From the NCBI GenBank assembly GCA_030123565.1, contig CP126122.1:3176800-3240799 (forward strand): 64,000 nucleotides of DNA, read 5' to 3'. Position numbers and translations under genes: made by a program. This document shows positions 17,101 to 24,928 of the stretch, one piece after another; within the stretch, counting starts at the first letter, position 1; each line of letters begins with the position of its first letter. The DNA comes from Nitrospira sp. (lineage in GTDB: Bacteria > Nitrospirota > Nitrospiria > Nitrospirales > Nitrospiraceae). The notes under the pieces are model-generated. The model was not told the DNA's origin, made no database searches, and saw nothing but the letters and a program-made list of their open reading frames with translations.

Positions 17101-17811
17101 TTGACCGAGCGGCAGAAGGCGCTCTACCAGCAGACGGTCGCCCAAATCCGCTCCACGATCGACGAGGCCTACCGCACCAAGACCTCCGGCCAAGCGCAGT
17201 TCATCGCGCTGACGGCCATCCTTAAACTCCGCCAGCTCTGCCTCTCTCCGCGTCTGCTGACGAACCGCACCGACGAATCCTCGCCCAAACTCAGCTTCCT
17301 AGTGGAACGGCTGCAGGTCTTGCTGGAGGAGGGGCACAGCGCCCTGGTCTTCTCCCAATTCACCGGTTATCTGGACCTCGTGCAGGAATCCTGCGCCCGG
17401 CATGCCTTACCGTACCATCGGCTGGACGGCTCCACCGCTGCGACCGCGCGCAAGGCCCGCGTGGCGGCGTTTCAGAACGGCGAACCACCGGGCGTATTTC
17501 TCTTAAGCCTCAAGGCGGGGGGCCAGGGGCTGAATCTCACCAAAGCGACCTACGTGTTCCATCTGGACCCTTGGTGGAATCCGGCGGTGGAGAACCAGGC
17601 GTCGGACCGCGCACACCGCATCGGGCAACAGAGGACCGTGTCGATCGTGCAGATTCTCATGCGCCACAGCATCGAAGAAAAGATGATGGCGCTCAAGCAA
17701 CGGAAACTCGACCTCTACGACGCAGTCATGGCAGGAGCGGTACGCGGCGCGGGACAGGGCCTGTTGACGAAGGCCGACTTCGACTACCTGCTCTCTCCGA
17801 ATGCCGGCTGA
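14179..17811 (+). CDS. SWIM zinc-finger SNF2-family helicase
   Basis: A 1210-residue DNA-dependent ATPase. Domain order: SWIM zinc finger (CDC at 103-105, then CKH at 114-116), a long middle region, and a SNF2 helicase core with Walker A DMGLGKT near residue 773 and the DEAQ box near 870, then the helicase C domain (LVFSQFTGYLDL, ending in ASDRAHRIGQQRTV). Bacterial RapA/SNF2 relatives remodel protein-DNA or RNA polymerase complexes. ATG 14179 gives an N-terminus with no clear ribosome-binding site, so the start is uncertain. It is a single gene next to the arsenic island. Confidence 0.93.
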   Translation: MRRNASSRRRSGDRPPSEQEAVSLTPRPTPPALLAAFQALSANDVYTMAPKESVIRGYDYYRQQRLFHYLWSRDHSTLTAQVQGTRLYTVIFSLDDGFLAACCDCPAWNPDWLCKHVLCACFTTKHLLSPNSFSLPDRQQTRLPALRTELLGNDQESSGTPGVTRKGSARKGTSYEIVIDARHAYPQLLIHRNGSPLPEGWAPALPPELVPLLNRSWFMSGFGEDPLLHYLRQQDRRYQIVLETGRESLPLSWTPSVTCHSKTEIDLAGDQVRIRAACLADGTALEQILRFRTFVVDLDGGRLLYLEDEGGWASFRSLQQCFNKVDPFSDPYGDRDEELRTVTLPDGSRYGRWQGITNEMEFTVSLDEFRSAHIDFARKQADRTLRDLLLKVDGTATVVQDITAPPAGEAPSYTLILTPPDSPQNNSTAPWKLLAQCRMGNLCSAPSLSTFSCIAALEQGLEVSSPLRAQKRKAALYDTFFTLLSIQDPKQRDHRIKTRLAAESWSRQIYDEASRWLRQRLSVYARPDVRLLIRAGHWYLQPIDKAKEALLYKIPFDTFGPEIFRGMQQADEMRIDARLLFQRLPDLLEKLTTAGIELLYEDKPVQSSRWDCSVQVERGDQEGTGIDWFEIRPEIHCDGVALEEAEWRTALRQGGLIDNERGLRVLDGHSLERLRAILDLTGEEQADRGTERIVRVPRLQIFDWLALRKQGIAVSLPAEDEAVLGRLMGFTRIAARPLPKHLHATLRPYQREGYAWLAFLYEHRFGACLADDMGLGKTLQAICLLAAIKEGRLKASSAVKGPHLVVVPTSLLFNWEQELARFAPGLKVHVYCGGERTLDAEDGEIVLTTYGLVRRDIDRLERITFHVILFDEAQAVKNILAGTTGAVRRLRGRFNIALTGTPLENHLGEYFSVIDLCLPGLLGDYERFKADLKRVQGSALERLLGRTRPFILRRTKTEILHDLPPKIESEVFLDLTERQKALYQQTVAQIRSTIDEAYRTKTSGQAQFIALTAILKLRQLCLSPRLLTNRTDESSPKLSFLVERLQVLLEEGHSALVFSQFTGYLDLVQESCARHALPYHRLDGSTAATARKARVAAFQNGEPPGVFLLSLKAGGQGLNLTKATYVFHLDPWWNPAVENQASDRAHRIGQQRTVSIVQILMRHSIEEKMMALKQRKLDLYDAVMAGAVRGAGQGLLTKADFDYLLSPNAG

Positions 17812-18124
17812 TCGGACGGTTTCAACTGGCATAGCACCTCCACCCGTCCGCATCCAAGTGGCTTACAGGCCTCTCAACTCGACCACTTCGCATCACCCAT
17901 GGCTTCACGACCGTAAGGATTCCTTCTATCAAGCGACTCCTCTTTACCACTTCAACGATTAAGAAGCCTGGTCGTCGTCTGGACGCAGACCGACAGAAGC
18001 CGTCAGTCCTACAATCGACACTCCCAGAGAAGCTGCTACCGCTCAAAAAACGAGATTGACCTAGATCGGGAGGGGTTGATACATAGACGCATCTCGATAG
18101 GTACCGTGAACCATGGGGGAAACC
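17812..18124. other. 313-bp region upstream of the arsM-arsS-PiT operon
   Basis: No gene seen. The last 70 bases hold a candidate promoter with a degenerate ArsR-type operator (listed separately). The rest is featureless to my reading. Confidence 0.5.
18056..18085 (+). promoter_or_regulatory. Candidate promoter with degenerate ArsR operator
   Basis: TTGACC (18056-18061) and TACATA (18080-18085) are 18 bases apart and could be -35 and -10 boxes. Between them lies ATCGG-N6-TTGAT (18065-18080), which matches 8 of 10 fixed bases of the ATCAA-N6-TTGAT operators at arsR and arsM. The weak -10 and partial operator make this tentative. Confidence 0.35.
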
Positions 18125-19312
18125 ATGCCGATCGACGATATTACGCAGAAAGTCAGCGAACGGTATGCCCGTGCAGCGGCGGCCGGGGAACAGCTATGCT
18201 GCCCGACCGGCTACGATTTTGATGAGCTTCGCACCTTCATACCGGAGGAAGTGCTCAAAATCTCGTACGGTTGCGGAACTCCGGCCGGCCTTGAGACGGT
18301 TCGAAAGGGCGAGACGGTCTTGGATATCGGCTCCGGTGGCGGGATCGATTGCTTTGAAGCAGCGCAGCGCGTGGGACCGACCGGTTGCGTGATCGGCATC
18401 GACATGACCGACAGGATGCTGGAGATCGCCCGCCGCAATGCTCCCCTCGTGGCTGCGAACTTGGGCTACGCGACCTCGAACATCGAATTCCGCAAAGGCA
18501 TGGCCGACGCCATGCCGGTCGAGGATGCGAGCATCGATCTGATTATTTCCAATTGTGTGATCAACCTGGCGCCCGACAAACGAACGGTGTTCCGTGAGAT
18601 GTACCGGGTGCTGAAACCTGGTGGACGCTTTACCATTTCCGACATTGTGGCCGACCAGGTCGTCCCGCAATATCTGGTCCATGATGCCGCCAAGTGGGGC
18701 GATTGTCTTTCCGGTGCGTTGCAGGTACAGGATTATATCGGCGGCATGGTGGATGCCGGTTTTCGTGCCGTGCATCAAATCAAGTCTGGTTCCTGGCAGT
18801 CGATCGACGGCATCCATTTTTTGTCGGTCACGCTCACCGGCTACAAACTGCCTCCCATCGCCGATGATGCAGCCCCCTTCTATGCGACCCTCCGGGGGCC
18901 GTTTTCAGCAGTCACGGATGAATTGGGCCAACGGTATCCACGAGGCATTCCCCAAGCTGTCGATGCCCTTCACGCGCAACTCCTGCAGAGTGAGCCGCTG
19001 CAATCGCTGTTCGTCGTCGGCCCTACTCCGATCACGATCGAGGCGACAGACCCACGCTGGTGCGCCGTGCTGCCGGAACAGAAACCCTGTGTGTGGAAGG
19101 GGGACTATGCGATCCTCACCGGCCCCATCATCAGCGGGGAAGATGACGATCACCACCAGTACTATCGCGGAGTCCCGCTCGAAATCTGTTCGAAAACCTT
19201 GCAGGTCCTGACGCAGAACGCCTATCGTCCCCACTTCACGATCTACAACCGGGCCTCAACCGGCGTGGAGGGTGCCGAAGTGACCTGCAGCCCAACCGGC
19301 GGGTGTTGTTAG
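18125..19312 (+). CDS. arsM: ArsM-like arsenite methyltransferase with C-terminal extension
   Basis: A SAM-dependent methyltransferase of 395 residues. The SAM fold starts at ETVLDIGSGGGIDCFEAAQR. The arsenic-binding cysteines of ArsM are present: a CC pair at 25-26, Cys50 (SYGCGTP), Cys144 (SNCVINL) and Cys194. Residues 235-395 form an extra region, ending in TGGCC, that the island's second ArsM lacks. Followed by arsS (33 bp) and a PiT permease, the arrangement known from cyanobacterial arsenosugar synthesis, so it probably methylates As(III) for ArsS. ATG 18125 has GGGGGA upstream; ATG 18113 is an alternative. Confidence 0.85.
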   Translation: MPIDDITQKVSERYARAAAAGEQLCCPTGYDFDELRTFIPEEVLKISYGCGTPAGLETVRKGETVLDIGSGGGIDCFEAAQRVGPTGCVIGIDMTDRMLEIARRNAPLVAANLGYATSNIEFRKGMADAMPVEDASIDLIISNCVINLAPDKRTVFREMYRVLKPGGRFTISDIVADQVVPQYLVHDAAKWGDCLSGALQVQDYIGGMVDAGFRAVHQIKSGSWQSIDGIHFLSVTLTGYKLPPIADDAAPFYATLRGPFSAVTDELGQRYPRGIPQAVDALHAQLLQSEPLQSLFVVGPTPITIEATDPRWCAVLPEQKPCVWKGDYAILTGPIISGEDDDHHQYYRGVPLEICSKTLQVLTQNAYRPHFTIYNRASTGVEGAEVTCSPTGGCC

Positions 19313-19345
19313 TCGCGCGAACAACATGAAAGAAAGACCAACGTC

Positions 19346-20386
19346 ATGGGCCTGAGCCTCCTCGCTCGCCACGATCCCCTTGCAGCGGCCGATGAACAAC
19401 TCCGGCTGCTTGCGCAGACGACGGCCTGTCCGCCCTTTGAAACTTCGCTGGAACGAGCCGGTCTCTATCCGCTCGCCGCAACTGGAATCACGGTCCTGCA
19501 AATGAACGTCGGCAAGCTCTGTAACCAAACCTGCCGGCATTGCCATGTGGATGCGGGGCCCGATCGCACCGAGGTGATGTCGAAGGACACGATCGATTTC
19601 TGCCTGCAGGCTTTCGCACGCACCGACATCCCCACGCTGGACATCACGGGCGGCGCCCCCGAACTGAACCCCCATTTTCGATGGCTCGTCGAGCAGGCCC
19701 GCGCGCTTGGCCGCCATGTGATGGACCGCTGCAATCTTTCCGTGCTCCTCTTACCGTCGCAAGCAGACCTGGGAGAGTTTCTCGTTCGCCATCGCATCGA
19801 AGTGATTGCCTCGCTGCCTTCCTACCGGGCATCGCAGACGGATGCTCAGCGTGGTGAGGGCGTGTTCAACAAATCGATGGAGGCCCTGCGGCTGTTGAAT
19901 CGGCTGGGCTACGGCAAGGAAGGAACCGGCCTGACGCTGAATCTGGTCTATAACCCCGTCGGCGCTTTCCTCCCGCCGAAACAGGAAGCGATCGAAGCGC
20001 AGTTCCGGAAAGAGCTGGCGACACACCACGGCATCAGCTTCACGCACCTCTACACCATCACCAACATGCCCATCAGTCGCTTCTTGGAATTCCTCCTCGA
20101 GAGCGGCAACTACGAGGGCTATATGGAACGGCTCGCGAACGCCTTCAACCCGGCGGCTGCAGCGGGGGTCATGTGCCGCTACACGTTGTCGGTGGGATGG
20201 GACGGCATCCTCTACGATTGCGATTTCAATCAGATGTTGGACTTGCCCCTCTCGTATGACGCGCCCCGGCACATCCGAGACTTTGATCCGGCCCGCCTGC
20301 ACCATCGCCGAATCGTCACCGGGAATCACTGTTACGGCTGCACGGCTGGGGCGGGATCGTCCTGTGGCGGTGTCGTGACGTCTTGA
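19346..20386 (+). CDS. arsS: Arsenosugar-type radical SAM protein ArsS
   Basis: A 346-residue radical SAM enzyme. The 4Fe-4S ligands are Cys59, Cys63 and Cys66 (KLCNQTCRHCHVD); the glycine-rich GGAPELNP motif follows. The C-terminal DUF3641-type region has further cysteines (CRYTLSVGWDGILYDCDFNQ, then HCYGC and SSCGG). In cyanobacteria ArsS acts after ArsM and is proposed to transfer the 5'-deoxyadenosyl group to dimethylarsenite. Lying 33 bp after arsM supports the same role. Family members can contain selenocysteine; here no internal stop is present. The start ATG 19346 lacks a strong ribosome-binding site. Confidence 0.88.
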   Translation: MGLSLLARHDPLAAADEQLRLLAQTTACPPFETSLERAGLYPLAATGITVLQMNVGKLCNQTCRHCHVDAGPDRTEVMSKDTIDFCLQAFARTDIPTLDITGGAPELNPHFRWLVEQARALGRHVMDRCNLSVLLLPSQADLGEFLVRHRIEVIASLPSYRASQTDAQRGEGVFNKSMEALRLLNRLGYGKEGTGLTLNLVYNPVGAFLPPKQEAIEAQFRKELATHHGISFTHLYTITNMPISRFLEFLLESGNYEGYMERLANAFNPAAAAGVMCRYTLSVGWDGILYDCDFNQMLDLPLSYDAPRHIRDFDPARLHHRRIVTGNHCYGCTAGAGSSCGGVVTS

Positions 20387-20395
20387 GACCCGTCC

Positions 20396-21529
20396 ATGGA
20401 ACTTTCCGCCCTCGCCTTCACACTGGTGCTCGCCTTGGCATTCGCCAACGGGACGAACGATGTCTCGAAGGCCATCGCGACCCTGGTGGGCAGCGGTGTG
20501 ACTGATTATCGGACGGCAATCACCTGGGGAACCATCTGGACCATCGCCGGTGCTGGAACATCCGCGTTTGTGGCGAGTGCGATGGTCAACACGTTTAGCC
20601 ATGGCCTCATCCAGTCGAACAGGGTCCTCCACCCGGCCGTCGCCCTGGCCGTCCTGATTGGAACGATGGCCTGGGTCTTCATCGCATCCCGCACCGGCCT
20701 CCCCGTCTCGACGACCCATGCCCTCACCGGCGCCATCGTGGGTTCCGGATTCGTTGCGTTTGCAGGCGAGGGCTTGATCTGGCCTGCCATTGGACAGAAG
20801 ATCGCCTTTCCCTTGTTGCTCAGCCCGTTTCTCGCCTTCGCTGTCTCACTCCTCATCCATCCCGCCGTGCGCCTGCTGGCTGCGAAGTGGGAAGGGGCCT
20901 GCCTGTGCGTGATACCCGCTTCGCGCGCGCTCGTCTCACTCGACGCGCACGGCAGCACAAGAACCCTCTTCCAGACTGAGCGCTTCGGACAGCCGGTCAT
21001 GGCAGTGCCATCTCAATGTGATCGGGCCGGCCTCCAAGGATTCGTCGTGGGGCTCGATACGATTCACTGGCTCTCCAGCGGCTTCGCTTCTTTTGCCCGC
21101 GGCACGAACGACGCGCCGAAGATCGTGGCGATACTGTTGCTCGGCAGTGCGACCGCTGTATGGCCAAGCACCTCCTTCCAGCTCGCCGCCTTTGGGGGAG
21201 TTTCCCTGGCAATGGGGCTCGGCAGTTATTTCGGTGGACTCCGCGTCACGGAAGTGCTCGCTGAGAAAGTCACGAAGATGGATCATGCGGAAGGACTGTC
21301 TGCCAACCTGACCACCTCCTTCCTCGTGCTCGTCTCCGGAACGCTCGGGTTGCCTGTCTCGACCACGCATGTCAGCAGCTCTGCGATTATCGGCATCGGT
21401 CTGCTCAAGGGGCTTCACAAGGTCCGATGGACAACGGTTCGCGACATGGTCCTAGCCTGGGTCGTCACGCTTCCCGCAGCAGCAGTCCTCGCCTCTATCG
21501 CCTACTTGATTCTCGCCAGAATTCTCTAG
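20396..21529 (+). CDS. PiT-family inorganic phosphate permease
   Basis: A 377-residue inner-membrane transporter with about ten hydrophobic segments and the duplicated PiT signature: FANGTNDVSKA near residue 17 and FARGTNDAPKI in the second half, each followed later by GLPVSTTHAL / GLPVSTTHVS. PiT proteins import phosphate (with metal) using the proton or sodium gradient. It starts 9 bp after arsS, so it is very likely in the same transcript. Its role here could be selective phosphate uptake during arsenate stress, or movement of an organoarsenical; both are inference. Confidence 0.9.
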   Translation: MELSALAFTLVLALAFANGTNDVSKAIATLVGSGVTDYRTAITWGTIWTIAGAGTSAFVASAMVNTFSHGLIQSNRVLHPAVALAVLIGTMAWVFIASRTGLPVSTTHALTGAIVGSGFVAFAGEGLIWPAIGQKIAFPLLLSPFLAFAVSLLIHPAVRLLAAKWEGACLCVIPASRALVSLDAHGSTRTLFQTERFGQPVMAVPSQCDRAGLQGFVVGLDTIHWLSSGFASFARGTNDAPKIVAILLLGSATAVWPSTSFQLAAFGGVSLAMGLGSYFGGLRVTEVLAEKVTKMDHAEGLSANLTTSFLVLVSGTLGLPVSTTHVSSSAIIGIGLLKGLHKVRWTTVRDMVLAWVVTLPAAAVLASIAYLILARIL

Positions 21530-22149
21530 CTTTCTCCTTGAGCGACACACAGGTCTATCTCAAGTATCGCCCGGTCGTGCAGGACCCCGCCGGTTGGCGC
21601 CCTTCCGTGACCACTTTCAACATGATCGTGTTGCCGACCAGCCGGTGGGTGACTGGGACCGAGAGTCCGCCCGGCGGATTCGCTCCACTGGGACGATTAC
21701 CGGCTTCCCGATTCGGTGCATTGACCTGGACAGAAGGAATTCTGGCGCGAAAAAATCTTGAGCCCTTTCGAATCAGCGCCGGTGTCTTCTACTCCTACCA
21801 CCTGCCGGGCAGCGATGGCGGCCAAAACACCTATGCGTCCGATATCGTCAATATCAGAGTGATCATTGAACATATTCTCGAGGACGAGCGGGGGTTTGGG
21901 TACAACCTCGAATTCGTCGGCTTTCACGGCCTGCCGTTTCGGGCCGATGGGCATCAGATCAACGTGGGTGGGCGACATGGATTCACCTCCCTCGGAGTCC
22001 AACCGACGATTCAATACCGGCTGGGCGAACATTTTGTCGGAGCATTTGGATGCCTATTCACGGTGGCCGGACAAAACACGCAGGACGCAATCTATCCCAA
22101 TTTGTCGCTCTACTACTGGAGCAAGAGCGGCAGCGTCATCATGCGGTAG
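21530..22149 (+). pseudogene. 3' remnant of an outer-membrane beta-barrel protein gene
   Basis: The frame open to 22149 reads, from about 21538, as the C-terminal ~200 residues of a barrel-like protein (TQVYLKYRPVVQDPAGWRPS, later ISAGVFYSYHLPGS, ending SKSGSVIMR). It resembles the C-terminal half of the meta-pathway/transporter barrel family (COG4313-like). There is no signal peptide and no room for an N-terminus: the sequence immediately upstream is the PiT gene. This is best read as a gene truncated when the PiT/ars genes arrived. It overlaps the arsC 3' end by 11 bp. Confidence 0.65.
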
Positions 22150-22555
22150 TCGTACGGAGGAAGGCTTCGATCCGTCTCGCAATCTCGTCGCGCACGCGGC
22201 GGAAGGTCTGTCGGCGTCCGTCGGCATCGGTCACTGCCGCAGGGTCATCGAAACTCCAGTGGATCAATCGCGTGGGGCCAGGCCACAGCGGACAGGTCTC
22301 CTTGGCGCGATCACACACCGTCACGACATAGTCGAACGACTGGTGCGTCAATTCACCCACGCCCTTCGAATGATGTTGCGAGATGTCGATTCCGGCTTCA
22401 GCCATCGCTTCGACCGCTCCTGGGTTCAGACCGACCGGATGGGTGCCAGCGCTGAACACTTCGAACCGCTCGCCCGCCAGATGTCGTAACCAGCCCTCCG
22501 CCATCTGACTGCGCGCGCTGTTGCCGGTGCAGAGGAACAACAGGCGCGACTTCAT
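22139..22555 (-). CDS. arsC: Arsenate reductase, low-molecular-weight phosphatase type
   Basis: Reduces As(V) to As(III). 138 residues with the phosphatase-like loop CTGNSARS (Cys9 to Ser16) and two further redox cysteines, Cys81 and Cys88 (VCDRAKETCP), the thioredoxin-coupled triad known from Staphylococcus aureus pI258 and Bacillus ArsC. It lies 15 bp after acr3 in the arsR-arsM-acr3-arsC run on the minus strand, and its product is the substrate of the ACR3 pump and the ArsM enzymes. Confidence 0.95.
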   Translation of the reverse strand: MKSRLLFLCTGNSARSQMAEGWLRHLAGERFEVFSAGTHPVGLNPGAVEAMAEAGIDISQHHSKGVGELTHQSFDYVVTVCDRAKETCPLWPGPTRLIHWSFDDPAAVTDADGRRQTFRRVRDEIARRIEAFLRTTTA

Positions 22556-22570
22556 GCGCCGGCCTCCTCC

Positions 22571-23644
22571 TCAAACCAATGCCTGGTCCTGTTGCACAGG
22601 TTGCACACCGACAACATAACCGGCACTTCGACCAAGACCCACAACCGTCGCCAAGGCCGCGCCGGACTCCGGACCGAACAATGCGATGGCCGTGGCGACG
22701 GCCAGCTCGAAAAAGTTACTGGCGCCGATGAGCGCGCCCGGCGCGGCGATCGCATGGGACACGCGCCACCGCTGCATCAGCCCATAGGCCAGCCCCGCAT
22801 TCAGATAGACCTGCAAGACAATCGGCACGGCGATCAGCAGAACATGAATGCTCCTGCCCATGATGTTCTGCGCCTGAAAGGCAAAGATGAACAGCAAGGT
22901 CAGGAGCAAGGCCGCGATCGTGACCGGAGCGAAGCGGGGCAACAACACCTCTTCCACCCATCGCCGTCCGTGGCGACGCACGAGCCAGAGCCGGAGACCG
23001 CCACCGATCATCAATGGAATCACGATAAAGATCGCCACCGAATAGAGAAGCACATCGAAAGGCACGGCCAGCGACGACGCGCCGCTCACCAGTAACCCGA
23101 CGATCGGCGCAAACAACACCAGCATGATGAGGTCGTTCACCGCCACCTGCACAAGAGTGTAGGCAGGATTGCCGTCCGTCAAGTAGCTCCAGACGAACAC
23201 CATAGCCGTGCAAGGCGCTGCGGCCAGAATAATGGACCCCGCAATATATTGATCGGCCTCTGCCGGCGTGATCCAAACAGAGAAGACGTACCGAAAAAAC
23301 ACCCAGGCCAGGAAGGCCATGGAGAACGGCTTGACCACCCAATTGACGAGCAGCGTGATCAGCAGTCCGGTCGGCCGCTTCCAGACATCACGAATCGATG
23401 CGAACTCCACCTTCATCATCATCGGTACGATCATGAGCCAGATCAGCAGGGCGATCGGCAGATTGATATGGCTGCCCTCCCCGAACTCCGCCCCTCGCAG
23501 GCTTGCGACGAAACCTGGCACCGCTTGGCCGATCACCACGCCCGCCACCATGCATAATGCCACCCAAAGCGTGAGGTAGCGCTCGAAGAACGAGAGTCGC
23601 CTCTCCGTCACCTGTGGCGCCTCGACAGACAATGAGAGTTCCAT
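22571..23644 (-). CDS. acr3: ACR3-type arsenite efflux permease
   Basis: A 357-residue inner-membrane protein with about ten hydrophobic helices. Family landmarks: MMMKVEFASI, the conserved Cys145 in AAPCTAMVFVWS required for As(III) transport in characterised members, GNPAYTLVQVAVND, and ASNFFELAVATAIALFG with the conserved Glu. It exports arsenite by proton antiport. There is no arsA ATPase gene, so it works as a secondary carrier. The start at 23644 leaves a polar 20-residue N-terminus before the first helix. Confidence 0.95.
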   Translation of the reverse strand: MELSLSVEAPQVTERRLSFFERYLTLWVALCMVAGVVIGQAVPGFVASLRGAEFGEGSHINLPIALLIWLMIVPMMMKVEFASIRDVWKRPTGLLITLLVNWVVKPFSMAFLAWVFFRYVFSVWITPAEADQYIAGSIILAAAPCTAMVFVWSYLTDGNPAYTLVQVAVNDLIMLVLFAPIVGLLVSGASSLAVPFDVLLYSVAIFIVIPLMIGGGLRLWLVRRHGRRWVEEVLLPRFAPVTIAALLLTLLFIFAFQAQNIMGRSIHVLLIAVPIVLQVYLNAGLAYGLMQRWRVSHAIAAPGALIGASNFFELAVATAIALFGPESGAALATVVGLGRSAGYVVGVQPVQQDQALV

Positions 23645-23690
23645 AGACAGTGCTCCCTACAATGCAGACTGTGGGCGCCGGCCCATCAAT

Positions 23691-24515
23691 TCAGACGGCG
23701 ATCGCCGGTTTTCTCGCTCGAATAAACGCGCTCATGAACTTGCCGTCGACCTGTGCAACCAATCGATCACTGGTCAACTCGGTGCCGGCCAGGAAGGCGT
23801 TCATGTCGTCAGCCTTGTAGATACGAGTGGGCTCGATCCCGATCTCGACAAACCCAGCCCGGCCAAGCAAATCACGATACTCCGTCTCTTCGAGCGCACC
23901 GGCGACGCAGCCCGCCCACAATTCGAGATGCCGGCGAATTTCCGCTGGAACCGTTCCCCTCGCCACAATGTCGGACAAGGCCAGCCGACCTCCAGGACGC
24001 AAGACACGAAAGGCTTCCGCGAGCACACGCTCCTTCTCTCCGGACAGGTTGATGACACAGTTCGAGATGATGACGTCCACCGATCGATCGGGCAGTGGGA
24101 TCTGTTCGATTTCGCCCTTCAGAAACTCGACGTTCTCTACGCCGGCTTGACGTTGATTGTCCCTAGCCAACGCCAGCATTTCGTCCGTCATGTCCAAGCC
24201 GTAGGCCTTGCCCGTCGGACCGACGCGTTGTGCAGAGAGAAGCACATCGATGCCTCCGCCGGACCCCAGGTCCAGCACCGTCTCCCCGACATGGAGTTCC
24301 GCCAAGGCGGTCGGATTTCCACAGCCTAGAGAAGCGGCGACCGCATCGGCTGGCAGCCCCTCCCGTTCCTGATTCGAATAGAGATTGGACGTGATCGGAT
24401 CGACGTTCACCAGCGGGGGTGACGCCCCGCAGCAGGAACTGCCCCCGCTCTTGGCCCTCATGGCTGCTTCTCCGTACTTTTCCTTGACCAGAGTTCGAAT
24501 AGCTTCTGCATCCAT
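23691..24515 (-). CDS. arsM: Arsenite methyltransferase ArsM
   Basis: A 274-residue SAM-dependent methyltransferase that converts As(III) to methylated arsenicals. Cysteines match those of characterised ArsM enzymes: the CC pair at 28-29 (GGSSCCGAS), Cys65 (SLGCGNP), Cys153 (SNCVINL) and Cys203 (WAGCVAGAL). The SAM motif is [18 protein letters not shown] lies 6 bases before ATG 24515. It has its own ArsR-type operator upstream (24538-24553), so it can be induced separately from arsR. It is distinct from the longer ArsM-like protein at 18125, giving two ArsM proteins in one island. Confidence 0.95.
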   Translation of the reverse strand: MDAEAIRTLVKEKYGEAAMRAKSGGSSCCGASPPLVNVDPITSNLYSNQEREGLPADAVAASLGCGNPTALAELHVGETVLDLGSGGGIDVLLSAQRVGPTGKAYGLDMTDEMLALARDNQRQAGVENVEFLKGEIEQIPLPDRSVDVIISNCVINLSGEKERVLAEAFRVLRPGGRLALSDIVARGTVPAEIRRHLELWAGCVAGALEETEYRDLLGRAGFVEIGIEPTRIYKADDMNAFLAGTELTSDRLVAQVDGKFMSAFIRARKPAIAV

Positions 24516-24537
24516 GGCGTTCCCTCCCATCACATAG

Positions 24538-24553
24538 ATCAATTTTTGTTGAT
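24538..24553 (-). promoter_or_regulatory. ArsR operator upstream of arsM
   Basis: ATCAA-TTTTTG-TTGAT, followed by ATGT, the same architecture as the operator at arsR. It lies 23 bases before the arsM start. By analogy with arsR, the -35 would be the weak GAAACA and the -10 the weak TCTATG on the minus strand. Confidence 0.75.
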
Positions 24554-24570
24554 ATGTTTCGCAAAAAAAC

Positions 24571-24891
24571 TCAACAACAGCCCGCTGCCCGGCGCACCTT
24601 CCGGCTCTGTTTGAAGGACGCCACCAGTTCATCCAGCTCAGCGATGACTTCGGCATTCACCGTATAGTACATCCACCGTCCGTCCCGTCGATCCTGAATC
24701 AAACCCGCCTCCTTGAGCACCTTGAGGTGAAATGAGAGGCGCGACTGCCCGGCTTGCAACTGGTCCGTCAATTCGCAGACGCAGCGCTCTCCCTCCTTCA
24801 GCTCATCGAGAATTTCCAGCCTGGTCTGATCCGCAAGGGCATGGAACAGCTCCGCAGCCCGCGCCGAATGTTTTACCGTACTTCCTTTCAT
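24571..24891 (-). CDS. arsR: ArsR/SmtB-family arsenic-responsive repressor
   Basis: A 106-residue winged-helix repressor that leaves DNA on binding As(III). The metal site is Cys37-x-Cys39 (GERCVCELTD), as in ELCVCDL-type ArsR proteins; the recognition helix is AGQSRLSFHLKVLKEAG. The C-terminus ends in a vicinal CC pair (105-106), a possible extra As(III) ligand. It is autoregulated: its operator sits between its own -35 and -10 boxes. First gene of the minus-strand ars run. Confidence 0.95.
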   Translation of the reverse strand: MKGSTVKHSARAAELFHALADQTRLEILDELKEGERCVCELTDQLQAGQSRLSFHLKVLKEAGLIQDRRDGRWMYYTVNAEVIAELDELVASFKQSRKVRRAAGCC

Positions 24892-24900
24892 ATCCGTTAC

Positions 24901-24928
24901 AATACATCAATAAAAATTGATATGTCAA
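24901..24928 (-). promoter_or_regulatory. arsR promoter with embedded ArsR operator
   Basis: On the minus strand TTGACA (complement of 24923-24928) and TGTATT (complement of 24901-24906) are 16 bases apart. The perfect palindrome ATCAA-TAAAAA-TTGAT (24906-24921) fills the spacer, so a bound ArsR dimer would block polymerase. The ATG of arsR is 10 bases downstream of the -10 box, so the transcript has almost no leader. On the plus strand TTGATA (24917-24922) and TATATG (24940-24945) could form a divergent promoter towards hflK. Confidence 0.85.
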
